DNA of 64,000 bases from Prescottella equi (lineage in GTDB: Bacteria > Actinomycetota > Actinomycetes > Mycobacteriales > Mycobacteriaceae), in NCBI RefSeq assembly GCF_002094305.1, contig NZ_LWTX01000004.1, positions 310,001-374,000 of the forward strand, read 5' to 3'. The position numbers were made by a program, and so were the translations under genes. The notes under the pieces were generated by a model, which did no database searches, was not told where the DNA came from, and saw only the letters and a list, made by a program, of their open reading frames with translations. Shown one piece after another: positions 35,515 to 44,078 of the stretch (within the stretch, counting starts at the first letter, position 1; each line of letters opens with the position of its first letter).

Positions 35515-36393
35515 GTGAGTTCGGCAGTTCTGCCGGAAGAGGTGTGGACTGCCCGGCGGGACCGCCACCGAGAGGTGGTGGCGGATCTCGTCGGGCCGCA
35601 CCTGCAGCGCAAGGCCGCGGGCGTCAAGCATCCCGTGCACGACTTCCTGTTCACCTACTACAGCGTCAAACCGAACCAACTGCGCCGCTGGCATCCCGGG
35701 TACGGCACCGCCCTCGCCGGGCCGTCGGCGCGCGACTACCTCATCTACGCCGGCTACGAAACCGCCGACGATCTGGTGGCCCTGTCCCCCGACGTCCTGG
35801 CACGGCGTCGCGAGACGGTCGAATTCGTCGCCGAGCTGCTGTCCGCCACCGCCGCCCGGCGCCCCCAGCTGAGCTGCTTCGGTCTGCACGAGTGGGCGAT
35901 GGTGTACCGCGGCGGCGAGGAAGCGGTGCGGCACGCGCAGGTCCCGCTGCGACTGGGGCACGCCGGCACCGACGAAGTGGTCGAGTCGATGCAACTGCGC
36001 TGCACGCACTTCGACGCGTTCCGCTTCTTCACCCCCGACGCGGTCCCCCGCAACGAGGCAGCGCTCACGCGGGACACGCAGGTCGCCCGGGAACAGCCCG
36101 GCTGCCTGCACGCGGGCATGGACCTGTACAAGTGGGCGACCAAGCTCGGGCCGCTCGTCGAATCCGAACTCGTCATCGACTGTTTCCGTTTGGCAACGGA
36201 CGCGCGGGAGTTGGACATGAAGGCCAGCCCCTACGACCTGACCGAGTACGGGTACGAACCCGTCCGCATCGAGACCCCCCAGGGGCGCGCCGACTACGTC
36301 CGCGAGCAGGTGTCGCTGGCGGAACGGGCCGCGCGACTGCGGACGCACCTGGTCGAACGGTGCCGGGCACTGCTGGTCACGGCGCACAGTTAG
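35515..36393 (+). CDS. Conserved cytosolic protein of unknown function
   Basis: A 292-residue soluble protein starting 5 bp after the CNNM stop (GTG). Recognisable conserved blocks are HPVHDFLFTYYSVKP, LRRWHPG, FGLHEWAMVYR, THFDAFRFFTPDA and QPGCLHAGMDLYKWA. Their many His, Asp and aromatic residues look like an enzyme active site. Databases often carry it as 3-methyladenine DNA glycosylase, but I see no helix-hairpin-helix or AlkA/Tag/AAG motif and do not endorse that. It probably shares the CNNM operon transcript. Confidence 0.72.
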   Translation: MSSAVLPEEVWTARRDRHREVVADLVGPHLQRKAAGVKHPVHDFLFTYYSVKPNQLRRWHPGYGTALAGPSARDYLIYAGYETADDLVALSPDVLARRRETVEFVAELLSATAARRPQLSCFGLHEWAMVYRGGEEAVRHAQVPLRLGHAGTDEVVESMQLRCTHFDAFRFFTPDAVPRNEAALTRDTQVAREQPGCLHAGMDLYKWATKLGPLVESELVIDCFRLATDARELDMKASPYDLTEYGYEPVRIETPQGRADYVREQVSLAERAARLRTHLVERCRALLVTAHS

Positions 36394-36532
36394 CCATATC
36401 CAGCCGTCACGGCCGATGCCGCAGCAGCGCATCGCCGACTACACCGGCACCGGCCGGTTCGTGCGCGGCGCCTCCACCCGGCCCGGCGAGTAGTCTCGGT
36501 TGTGTTGATCTGACGGAAACGTAGGTGGCGGA

Positions 36533-38875
36533 ATGGCCGACGTCGACACCCTCGGGCCCCACCAGGCGTCCGGTCCGTCGCCCGGTCACGGCCGACTCCC
36601 GGCCGATCTCACCAGTTTCGTCGGTCGCCGCCACGAACTCACTGCGGTTCGTGGCGCGCTCACCGAATGCCGTCTCGTGACGCTCACCGGCATCGGCGGT
36701 GTCGGCAAGACCAGGCTCGCTCTGCGCGTCGCGACCTCGGTCCGGCGGAACTTCCCCGACGGCGTGTGGCTCATCGAACTCGCCGATGTCCACGACCCGG
36801 ACTTCGTCGTCGACGTCGTCGCCACCACGCTGGGGGTGCGCGACTACACCGGCCGCCCACCCCGGGATTCGCTCGTCGAAGCCATGGCCGAGGGGGCCAG
36901 GCTCCTCGTTCTCGACAATTGCGAACAGGTCGTCGACGCGGTCGCGGAGCTGGTCCAGACGTTGCTGGAGCGGTGCGCCGGCCTGCATGTCCTCACCACG
37001 AGCCGGGAACTGCTCGGACTCGGCTGCGAGACCGTCATTCCGGTGTCCCCGCTGACCACGCCGAGCCGGGACCGGAGCCAACCGGTGATCAAGGTGTCCC
37101 GGTTCGACGCCGTCGCCCTGTTCGCCGAACGGGCCGCCTCCGCGGTGCCGGGGTTCGCACTGACGGACGACAACACCGCGACGATCGCCAAGATCTGCGC
37201 CCGGCTCGACGGGTTGCCGCTGGCAATCGAACTGGCTGCGGCCCGCACCCGCGCCCTGTCACCCGAGCAGATCCTGCAGCGCCTGATCGAGCGTCGCGGC
37301 CTGCTGACGTGGAGCAGTCGAGGTGTGCCGCCCCGACAGCAGACGCTGAAGTGGAGCATCGGGTGGAGCTACGACCTGTGCACCCCCGAGGAACAGCAGC
37401 TGTGGCGCCGGCTGTCGCTGTTCACCGGGAGCTTCGACATCGACGACGTCGAGCACATCTGCGGGGAGGACTGTGCCGGCGACCTGCTCGACATCCTGGC
37501 GTCGTTGGTGGACAAGTCGATCATCGTCCGCGAGGACGCCCGCGGCCGGGCTCGCTACCGGATGCTCGACACGGTCCGTGGTTTCGGCCGCGAACAGCTG
37601 GACGAGACCGCGGGCGATGTGAATCTGCGGTTGCGGTTCCGCGACTGGTACACCCGGATGGCGCTGGACGCGGAGGCCGACTGGATCAGTCCCCGGCAGC
37701 TCGACTGGAGCGATCGGCTTCGCGGGGAACTGCCGAACCTGCGGGAGGCATTCGACTTCGCGATCGCCGAGAACGACGGAAGCGCGCTGCCCCTCGCGGC
37801 CGCCCTCTACCCGTTCTGGATCGCACGCGGCCTGTTCGCCGAGGGCCGGCGCTGGCTCCATCGCGCACTCGACCAAACCCACCGGCAACCGACCACCCTC
37901 CAGGCCAAATCGCTCTTCGCGGCCGCGATCCTGGCCGCCTTCCAAGGTGACCTCACGGTCGCCGCTGCCCGAGCCGAGGACGCGCTTGCACTGGAGTCGC
38001 CGGCGGCGGACCCGATCGCCCGCGCCTACGTCGCGATGGCCGCCGGGATCACAGCCTTCTGCAGCGGCGACCTCGAACAGGCTCGGGTACGCCTGCGGTT
38101 CGCGGCGGACACCCCCGGCGTCGACGCGTATCCGCAACTCCAGCTCGAGGCGCTCAGTCTGCTCGGCTGGGCCCACGTCGGTGACCACACCTCGCAGGCT
38201 CTGACCTTCCAGGGCCGCGCTCTCGCCATCGCGCAGGGCCACGGCGAATACATTCATCGCGGCTATTCACTGTGGGCCAACGGAGTCGACACCTGGCGCT
38301 CGGGCGATCGCGAGCACGCAACCGAACTTCTCGAAGCGGGACTGCGCCTGACCCGGCAGACTCGCGATCCACTGATGGTCTTCACGTGCCTGCAGGCGCT
38401 GGCCTGGCTCGACGCGGAGAACGGTCAGGTGCGACGCGCGGCCGTCGTCATGGGAGCGGCCGACGCCCACCGCCGGCTCGTCGGTAGCAACCCGGTCTTC
38501 TTCCCCAATCTGCTCGTTCACCAGAACACCTACGAAGAGACGGTCCGCGAGGCGCTGGACGCGAAGACGCTCGACGCCGCGCACCGTGAGGGTGCATCGA
38601 TGACCACCGCGGACGCGATCGCGTACACGCTCGGTGAACAGTCCCGCGAGCCGATGCCGGACACGCCCGGTCAGGAGCGGACGGTGCTGACCAAGCGGGA
38701 GCACGAGGTTGCCGAACTCGTCGCGGAAGGCCTGACCAACAAGGAGATCGCACAGAGGCTCACGATCTCGCGCCGCACCGTCGACGGCCACGTCGACCAC
38801 ATCCTGACGAAGCTGGGCTTCACCTCACGCGTGCAGGTCGCCAGCTGGATCACAGAGTCGGCGCCGACGGACTGA
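36533..38875 (+). CDS. LuxR-family regulator with NB-ARC-like ATPase
   Basis: A 780-residue large ATP-binding regulator. Walker A GIGGVGKTRLAL (about 50-61) and Walker B RLLVLDNCEQVVD (about 122-134) define a STAND/NB-ARC ATPase. GLPLAIELAAAR is the GxP sensor motif. Then a winged-helix and TPR-like helical repeats (about 400-690) and a C-terminal LuxR HTH (about 718-775; LTKREHEVAELVAEGLTNKEIAQRL). Such proteins switch on after ligand binding by the repeats. ATG with GTGGCGG upstream. No obvious target gene is adjacent; the downstream lplA is convergent. Confidence 0.9.
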   Translation: MADVDTLGPHQASGPSPGHGRLPADLTSFVGRRHELTAVRGALTECRLVTLTGIGGVGKTRLALRVATSVRRNFPDGVWLIELADVHDPDFVVDVVATTLGVRDYTGRPPRDSLVEAMAEGARLLVLDNCEQVVDAVAELVQTLLERCAGLHVLTTSRELLGLGCETVIPVSPLTTPSRDRSQPVIKVSRFDAVALFAERAASAVPGFALTDDNTATIAKICARLDGLPLAIELAAARTRALSPEQILQRLIERRGLLTWSSRGVPPRQQTLKWSIGWSYDLCTPEEQQLWRRLSLFTGSFDIDDVEHICGEDCAGDLLDILASLVDKSIIVREDARGRARYRMLDTVRGFGREQLDETAGDVNLRLRFRDWYTRMALDAEADWISPRQLDWSDRLRGELPNLREAFDFAIAENDGSALPLAAALYPFWIARGLFAEGRRWLHRALDQTHRQPTTLQAKSLFAAAILAAFQGDLTVAAARAEDALALESPAADPIARAYVAMAAGITAFCSGDLEQARVRLRFAADTPGVDAYPQLQLEALSLLGWAHVGDHTSQALTFQGRALAIAQGHGEYIHRGYSLWANGVDTWRSGDREHATELLEAGLRLTRQTRDPLMVFTCLQALAWLDAENGQVRRAAVVMGAADAHRRLVGSNPVFFPNLLVHQNTYEETVREALDAKTLDAAHREGASMTTADAIAYTLGEQSREPMPDTPGQERTVLTKREHEVAELVAEGLTNKEIAQRLTISRRTVDGHVDHILTKLGFTSRVQVASWITESAPTD

Positions 38876-38883
38876 CACCCCGG

Positions 38884-39933
38884 TCACGGCACCCGATACG
38901 TCCACTCCGGGTTGGCGAACTTGGTGTCGACCAGTTGCTGCGCGGCCGCCAACTCGGCGTCGGTGTAAGCGCTGGTAGTCGTGTCGTAGCGGGCGCGGAA
39001 GTGCGCGAGGAAGGCGGCGATGATCGCATCGCGCGCCATCCCGGTCTGCGAGCGCATCGGGTCGACCCGTTTGCCGGAGCTGGTGATGCCCTTGTCGGAT
39101 ATCTTCTCCCGGCCGATGCGCAACACGTCGGTCATCTTGTCGGCGTCGATGTCGTAGGCCATGGTCACGTGGTGGACGACCGCACCGGCCGCGAAGCGTT
39201 TCTGCGCGGCGCCACCGATCTTGCCCTGTTCGGATGCGATGTCGTTGAGCGGGACGTACCGGGCCTTGATGCCGACGTCGGCGAGCGCGCCCATCACCCA
39301 CTGGTCGAGGAACTCGTACGAGCGTTCGAAACTCAGCCCGTCGACCAGGGACGTGGGCACCGACAGCGAGTAGGTGATGCAGTTGCCCGGTTCCATGAAC
39401 ATCGCCCCGCCGCCGGAGATGCGTCGCACGATGCCGATACCGTGCCGGGCCGCGGCCTCCTCGTCGACCTCGTTGCGCACCGACTGGAACGAGCCGAGCA
39501 CCACCAGCGGAGAATCCCAGTCCCAGAATCGCAGCGTCGGGCGGCGCTCACCGGTGGCCACCTCCCGGGTGATCACCTCGTCGAGCGCGACGTGCATCGC
39601 CGGGTCCAGCACCACCGGTTCGATGACGTCGAAGGTGTGGTCGTGCCAGCTGGTCGCGTGGCCGAGCGCTCGGCGGATCGCGATACCGACCGATTCGGGG
39701 GTGAATCCGATCAGAGCCACGTCGTCGCCGATCTTCTCGGCGATCGCCTGGCCGATTCGGGTGGCGTCGGCGGTGGTCGGCAGCCCGGTGACCGCGGCGA
39801 CGATGTCCTCGAGTGCGTCGTCCGGCTCGAGGAAGAAGTCGCCGGACAGCGCCACCCGGGACAGCTGCCCGTCCTCCACATCGACGTCGACGATCACGAG
39901 CTTGCCACCGGGAACCTTGTATTCACCACGCAC
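38884..39933 (-). CDS. lplA: Lipoate-protein ligase A family
   Basis: A 349-residue biotin/lipoate ligase-fold enzyme that activates lipoate with ATP and attaches it to lysines of E2 subunits and GcvH. Visible are RRISGGGAMFMEPGNCITYSL (RRxSGGGxxxxxxGN substrate loop, about 185-205), the lysine-containing KIGGAAQKRFAAG (binding Lys about 256) and an N-terminal accessory part (about 1-95) starting RGEYKVPGGKLV. GTG at 39933 is chosen because conserved sequence begins there; no good Shine-Dalgarno sequence. It can supply GcvH, whose gene is in the same window. Confidence 0.83.
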   Translation of the reverse strand: MRGEYKVPGGKLVIVDVDVEDGQLSRVALSGDFFLEPDDALEDIVAAVTGLPTTADATRIGQAIAEKIGDDVALIGFTPESVGIAIRRALGHATSWHDHTFDVIEPVVLDPAMHVALDEVITREVATGERRPTLRFWDWDSPLVVLGSFQSVRNEVDEEAAARHGIGIVRRISGGGAMFMEPGNCITYSLSVPTSLVDGLSFERSYEFLDQWVMGALADVGIKARYVPLNDIASEQGKIGGAAQKRFAAGAVVHHVTMAYDIDADKMTDVLRIGREKISDKGITSSGKRVDPMRSQTGMARDAIIAAFLAHFRARYDTTTSAYTDAELAAAQQLVDTKFANPEWTYRVP

Positions 39934-40040
39934 GAAAAGAAGCGTATCGGTGAGTGCGACAGCACGGTGATGCGGCAGCCGGGGACCCCTACTGTGGGAG
40001 CGCCCACGAAGGCACGAGCTCACGGAACGAGAGGAAGTCG

Positions 40041-40511
40041 ATGACCGGTACGACGAACCAGGAAGCGGCCGTCGAGCTGCAGGCGACGATGTTCGACCTG
40101 CTGGGCCGCATGGCCGCACTCGAGCGGGACGTGTTCCGCACCGTCGGCGCGAGCGACGCCGAGTTCGCCGCCGCCCACCGCGCCGTGGTCGACTTCGCCG
40201 AGTTCACCCTGCGCCCGTGGCACCGGGCCACCGAGGAGTCGCTGTACCCGGCGGCCGCGCCGGTGGTCCGCGCGCAGCTGCTGGTCGAGGGACTGCTGGG
40301 CGAGTGGCAGACGGTGGAGCAGGCGTACTCGCGGCTGTCGTGCCCGAGCACCGACCGGGTGCGGGTGACCGCTGACATCTCTGCGCTGCGGGTGCTGCTG
40401 GTCGTCATGCTGGGCAAGTGCATGGACCTGCTGGTGCCGGCGCTCGCCGACGACGGCGTGCCGCTGGCCGATGCGGCGCAACGACTCGCGGCGGCTGTCG
40501 CGCACGGATAG
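40041..40511 (+). CDS. Hemerythrin-like small helical protein
   Basis: A 156-residue all-helical protein. HRAVVDFAEFTLRPWHRATEESLYPAA (quoted in part: WHRATEESLYP, about 72-82) resembles the HxxxE metal-ligand helix of hemerythrin HHE domains, but the full His set is incomplete, so iron binding is uncertain. ATG at 40041 has GAGAGGAAG upstream. Stands alone, divergent from lplA by 107 bp. Confidence 0.55.
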   Translation: MTGTTNQEAAVELQATMFDLLGRMAALERDVFRTVGASDAEFAAAHRAVVDFAEFTLRPWHRATEESLYPAAAPVVRAQLLVEGLLGEWQTVEQAYSRLSCPSTDRVRVTADISALRVLLVVMLGKCMDLLVPALADDGVPLADAAQRLAAAVAHG

Positions 40512-40755
40512 CCGCCTCAGATCCTCTCGACCGGAACAAGCTCTCCTGCAGATCGACTCACGGATGGCGTCCGGTCGACACTTCGGCGCCGCCGGCGCAT
40601 GTCAGGAGCCGACTCCCTGCGGCGACCTCGGCCTCGACACGTCCGAGGGCTTTCGTCCCGACGTTCCGCCGGGACGGAACCGTCAGCACAGTTCGAGGGG
40701 TAGGTGCGATGGCAGCGACAACGCGATTGTCGGGTGACCGCCGGAGGCCTGCAAG
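40512..40755. other. Intergenic region before the GmrSD-like gene
   Basis: No gene, hairpin or promoter stands out. It ends with the GGAGG at 40743-40747 that sets the start of the next gene. Confidence 0.4.
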
Positions 40756-42573
40756 ATGTGCACATCCGGCAGAATCACGAACGTGACCAAGTACAAGGTG
40801 ATGCAGTCCGCCGTCTCTCAACTTCTCGAGGACGTCCGCCGCGACCACATTGCCATTCCTGAACTGCAGCGACCGTTCGTGTGGGACAGCGTGAAGGTTC
40901 GCGACCTCCTGGACTCTCTCTACAAGGGCTATCCGGTCGGCTACTTGATCACGTGGCAGTCCGTGGGCGCGAACCTCAAAGGGGGACAGGTTGCCGCGCA
41001 CCAGCAGATCCTCATCGACGGTCAGCAGCGCGTCACCGCCTTGCGTGCCGCGGTGGCCGGACTCCCCGTCGTCGACAAGCAGTACAAGCCTGTCCGGATC
41101 CGCATCGCGTTCAACCCCGTCAAGGAAGAGTTCGCGACCCTCACGCCGGTGATCGACAGGAATCCACAGTGGATCTCCGATGTCAGCGAACTATTCACCG
41201 CCACATCCACGTTCGGGTTCGTCAAGAACTACCTCGAAGCGAATCCCGATGTCGATGTCAGCACAGTCGAGTCCGCCATCTCGGCTCTCGAAGCGATCAA
41301 GACTGCACAGATCGGCATCATCTCCCTCAACGACGATCTCGACGTCGAGACGGTGTCAGAGATCTTCATCCGCATCAACTCCAAGGGTGTCCCGCTGAGC
41401 AGCGCGGACTTCGCGATGAGCAAGATCGCCACCTACGGGGAGCGTGGCCGCAACATTCGCAAGCTGATCGACTACTTCTGTCACCTCGCCGTGGCCCCGC
41501 ATGCCTTCGACGACATCGAGAACAACGACGTCGAGTTCGCGTCGTCGCCGTATCTGAAAGCGATCCGGTGGTTGAAGGATGATTCCGAGGACCTGTACGA
41601 CCCGTCGTACGGCGACCTGATTCGTGTGGCAGGACTCGTCGGATTCAGCCGGGGCAAGGCGTCGTCGATCGTCAGCGAGCTATCTGGACGCGACCCGGAG
41701 ACGCGCAAAGTGGACGAGGCCCGAATTCCGGCTGCCTATGACGTCCTCGAGTCCGCGCTCCTCGAAATCGTGAAGAAGTACCACTTCGAAAACTTTGTGA
41801 TGACGATCAAGTCGGCCGGTTTCATCACGCCACGGATGATCGGGTCGAAGAACGCCCTGAACTTCGCGTACGCGTTGTACCTGCGACTGCGCGCCGACGA
41901 GTCACTGTCCGAGGGTGAACGCAAACGCATCGTCCGCCGCTGGTTCGTGATGTCAATGCTCACGGGACGACATTCGGGCAGTTTTGAGTCCCGGTGGGAG
42001 CAGGACATCCGCCGCATCGACGCACTCGGGCCGGCCGCCTACTTGAAGCAGATCGAAGAATCCGAGCTGACGGATGGATTCTGGGAGGTGGCTCTTCCCG
42101 GCAACCTCGAGACGACCAGCACTGCCAGCCCCTACTTTCAAACGTTCCTCGCGGCACAGGTATCAACCGGAGCCCGCGGCTTCCTGTCCAAGAGCATCAC
42201 CGTCGCCGCGATGCACGAGCAGTCCGGCGACATCCACCACGTGGTACCGAAGGACTACCTGCAGAAGAACGGGTATGCGGACAGGGCCACCTACAACCAG
42301 GTTGCCAACCTGGCACTGACCGAGACCTCGATCAACATCAGCATCAGCAACAAACCTCCAACCCGCTACATGGCGGAGGTCCGGGAGCAGATCGCCTCGA
42401 ACGACCTGACGCTGGGCGAGCTGATCGACGCAGACGATCTGGCGAAGAATCTCCGAGAGAACGCGATTCCCGCCGACATCGCGACGGTCACGGCCGCTTC
42501 GTACCCCGAGTTCCTCGCGTCCCGGCGAGCGTTGATGGCCGAGACCATCCGGTTGTACTTCGATCGGTTGTGA
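40756..42573 (+). CDS. GmrSD-like DUF262/DUF1524 nuclease, type IV restriction
   Basis: A 605-residue single-chain protein. The N-terminal DUF262 ParB-like domain has PELQRPFVW and the hallmark IDGQQRVTAL (about 85-94), used by GmrS for nucleotide hydrolysis. A long helical linker follows. A C-terminal DUF1524 HNH nuclease (DIHHVVPKDYLQ, about 491-502, with YNQVANLAL supplying the Asn) cuts DNA in GmrD. GmrSD proteins attack DNA with modified (often glucosylated) cytosine, as found in some phages. ATG at 40756 has GGAGG eight bases upstream. The gene is solitary, with no methylase or other defence gene beside it. Some DUF262 proteins have other roles, so defence is inference. Confidence 0.85.
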   Translation: MCTSGRITNVTKYKVMQSAVSQLLEDVRRDHIAIPELQRPFVWDSVKVRDLLDSLYKGYPVGYLITWQSVGANLKGGQVAAHQQILIDGQQRVTALRAAVAGLPVVDKQYKPVRIRIAFNPVKEEFATLTPVIDRNPQWISDVSELFTATSTFGFVKNYLEANPDVDVSTVESAISALEAIKTAQIGIISLNDDLDVETVSEIFIRINSKGVPLSSADFAMSKIATYGERGRNIRKLIDYFCHLAVAPHAFDDIENNDVEFASSPYLKAIRWLKDDSEDLYDPSYGDLIRVAGLVGFSRGKASSIVSELSGRDPETRKVDEARIPAAYDVLESALLEIVKKYHFENFVMTIKSAGFITPRMIGSKNALNFAYALYLRLRADESLSEGERKRIVRRWFVMSMLTGRHSGSFESRWEQDIRRIDALGPAAYLKQIEESELTDGFWEVALPGNLETTSTASPYFQTFLAAQVSTGARGFLSKSITVAAMHEQSGDIHHVVPKDYLQKNGYADRATYNQVANLALTETSINISISNKPPTRYMAEVREQIASNDLTLGELIDADDLAKNLRENAIPADIATVTAASYPEFLASRRALMAETIRLYFDRL

Positions 42574-42723
42574 CGGTCCGATGACTGCAGGTACCGCGAA
42601 CAACGCGGCGTGGAGGTTGTTCTCGCCCTTCACGATCCCCGAGATGTCGCCGCAACCTAGTTCCTGCAGGCACGCCTGGTTGGCGCCCGGCCGCGCCGGT
42701 GCCGGATTCTCGATGAGCTCGGC

Positions 42724-42750
42724 GGCCCGCAGCGTCATACGCTGCGGGCC
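42724..42750. terminator. Bidirectional terminator, GmrSD-like / VOC
   Basis: An 11-bp perfect stem (42724-42734 with 42740-42750), loop TCATA, between the convergent GmrSD-like (+) and VOC (-) genes. Confidence 0.75.
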
Positions 42751-42766
42751 CTCCGCCGCCGGCCGA

Positions 42767-43123
42767 CTACTTCCGGGCGAGCGGGCTGTAGAAGACCAGC
42801 CCGTTGCCCTGGTTGTCGTAGACGACGGCGCGCCGCTCGTGCGCGTCGTCGTACGGGCCCTTCACGATGGCCCCGCCGCCGTCCTCGATCGCCTTCGCCG
42901 CGGAGTCGACGTCGGCGGTCTTGATGCCGACGACGACCTTCCCGGGGATCGGGTGGTCCACCGAGGTCGCGAGCGCGATCGTCACCGATTCCCCGTCGAG
43001 CGCGGCGAAGTGCGCGCCGTCGCGGAACTTGAGGGTCATCCCGAGGGTCTCGGTGTAGAACCGGATCGACTCGTCCAGGTTCTCGGTCGACAGCATGATC
43101 ATCTTGGCGTCGTAGTCGCTCAC
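42767..43123 (-). CDS. VOC-family (glyoxalase-like) protein
   Basis: A 118-residue single vicinal-oxygen-chelate module pair: MIMLSTENLDESIRFYTETLGM is the first beta-alpha-beta-beta-beta unit, NQGNGLVFYSP the closing strand with a candidate Glu/Asn ligand region. The metal-binding His/Glu set is incomplete, so it may bind rather than turn over a ligand. GTG at 43123 with GGAGG five bases upstream. A palindrome GTTGATCAAC (43138-43147) joined to TTTCAATC lies upstream. Confidence 0.82.
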   Translation of the reverse strand: MSDYDAKMIMLSTENLDESIRFYTETLGMTLKFRDGAHFAALDGESVTIALATSVDHPIPGKVVVGIKTADVDSAAKAIEDGGGAIVKGPYDDAHERRAVVYDNQGNGLVFYSPLARK

Positions 43124-43137
43124 GGATACCTCCTGTG

Positions 43138-43155
43138 GTTGATCAACTTTCAATC
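43138..43155. promoter_or_regulatory. GTTGATCAAC dyad upstream of VOC gene
   Basis: A perfect 10-bp palindrome at 43138-43147. Read on the gene strand, the site is GATTGAAAGTTGATCAAC, which shares TTGAAAGTT with the reverse strand of the site ahead of the pirin gene at 30.2 kb. Placement 15-32 bp before the start suits a repressor. Confidence 0.4.
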
Positions 43156-43259
43156 GACACGAAACGGCACATGCCGGACAGGGTCAACTTCGGTGCGAGA
43201 AAAGGGACCTTCGACCCCACCCGTCCGCGCCGATGCCAGCCGCGATCGTCCGGCGATGA

Positions 43260-43667
43260 TCACCCCGGCAAGAAGCTGAAGCGCACCCGGCGAATGCGGT
43301 TGTCGATGTTGGTGTCGACGAGGCAGACCGACTGCCAGGTGCCGGTGGCCAGGGCGCCGTCGAGCACCGGAACCGACACGAACGGCGGAATGAAAGCCGG
43401 TAGCACGTGGTCGCGGCCGTGGCCGTGGCTGCCGTGCCGGTGCCGCCAGCGGTCGTCGCGGGGCAACAGCAGGTCGATCGCGGCGAGCAGGTCATCATCG
43501 CTACCGGCTCCGGTCTCGATGACGGCGAGACCGGCGGTGGCGTGCGGCACCCAGACGTGCAATAGGCCGTCACCGGCGGCGGCGTCGAGGAATTGCTCGA
43601 TGTCCCGGGTCAGGTCGTAGACCACTGGCCTGTCGCCCGTGCGGACCTCGATCTCGGTGCTGAACAT
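43260..43667 (-). CDS. YjbQ/UPF0047-family protein
   Basis: A 135-residue protein of the YjbQ family (secondary thiamine-phosphate synthase activity reported for some members). Conserved blocks: LLHVWVPHATAGLAVIE (about 46-62, His and Thr) and HGSHGHGRDHVLPAF with a dense His cluster, then the closing VDTNIDNRIRRVRFSF. The family forms a trimer with a His-lined pocket. ATG at 43667; the frame is open upstream but family homology begins here. Confidence 0.87.
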   Translation of the reverse strand: MFSTEIEVRTGDRPVVYDLTRDIEQFLDAAAGDGLLHVWVPHATAGLAVIETGAGSDDDLLAAIDLLLPRDDRWRHRHGSHGHGRDHVLPAFIPPFVSVPVLDGALATGTWQSVCLVDTNIDNRIRRVRFSFLPG

Positions 43668-44078
43668 GCCCACGACAGTAACCGCCTCAGTTCCAACAGT
43701 TCGGACGCCGAGTTCGTCACCTCGTAGTCGGTGTACGGATCGAAATCGGGATGCACAACCCCAAGCCCCGCCGCACACCACCGACTACCGACCGGTACCA
43801 TTCACGCACGATCGGCCAACTCGCCTTTCGTGATCGATCCCGCCTCCCGACGAGCACCTTCTCGTCGCCCGCGGGCGGCGCCCACCTCACGCGCCTCAGC
43901 TGTGCAGCCCCGTTCTGCCGCTGTTTTCGTCGATACCCGGACAGCCGTACCGAAACCGATCTCCCTCGCGAAGCTACTCCCGGGTAACATCAATGTCGTC
44001 CCGTTCGGCGTCCCCGCATTTCCCAGGGAACTGTCCCTGCCCGAGGCGCCGCAGGTACCGGAAAAGTGAGGCAGTTCA
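43668..44078. other. 410-bp control region upstream of glcB
   Basis: No credible gene. It should contain the divergent promoters of glcB and the yjbQ-like gene; I could not assign a specific operator. AGTGAGGCAG before the glcB ATG is the ribosome site. Confidence 0.45.

Noticed and set aside
36417-36494. 25-codon ORF before the LuxR gene
   Set aside because: No ribosome site and no resemblance to a known peptide; likely chance.
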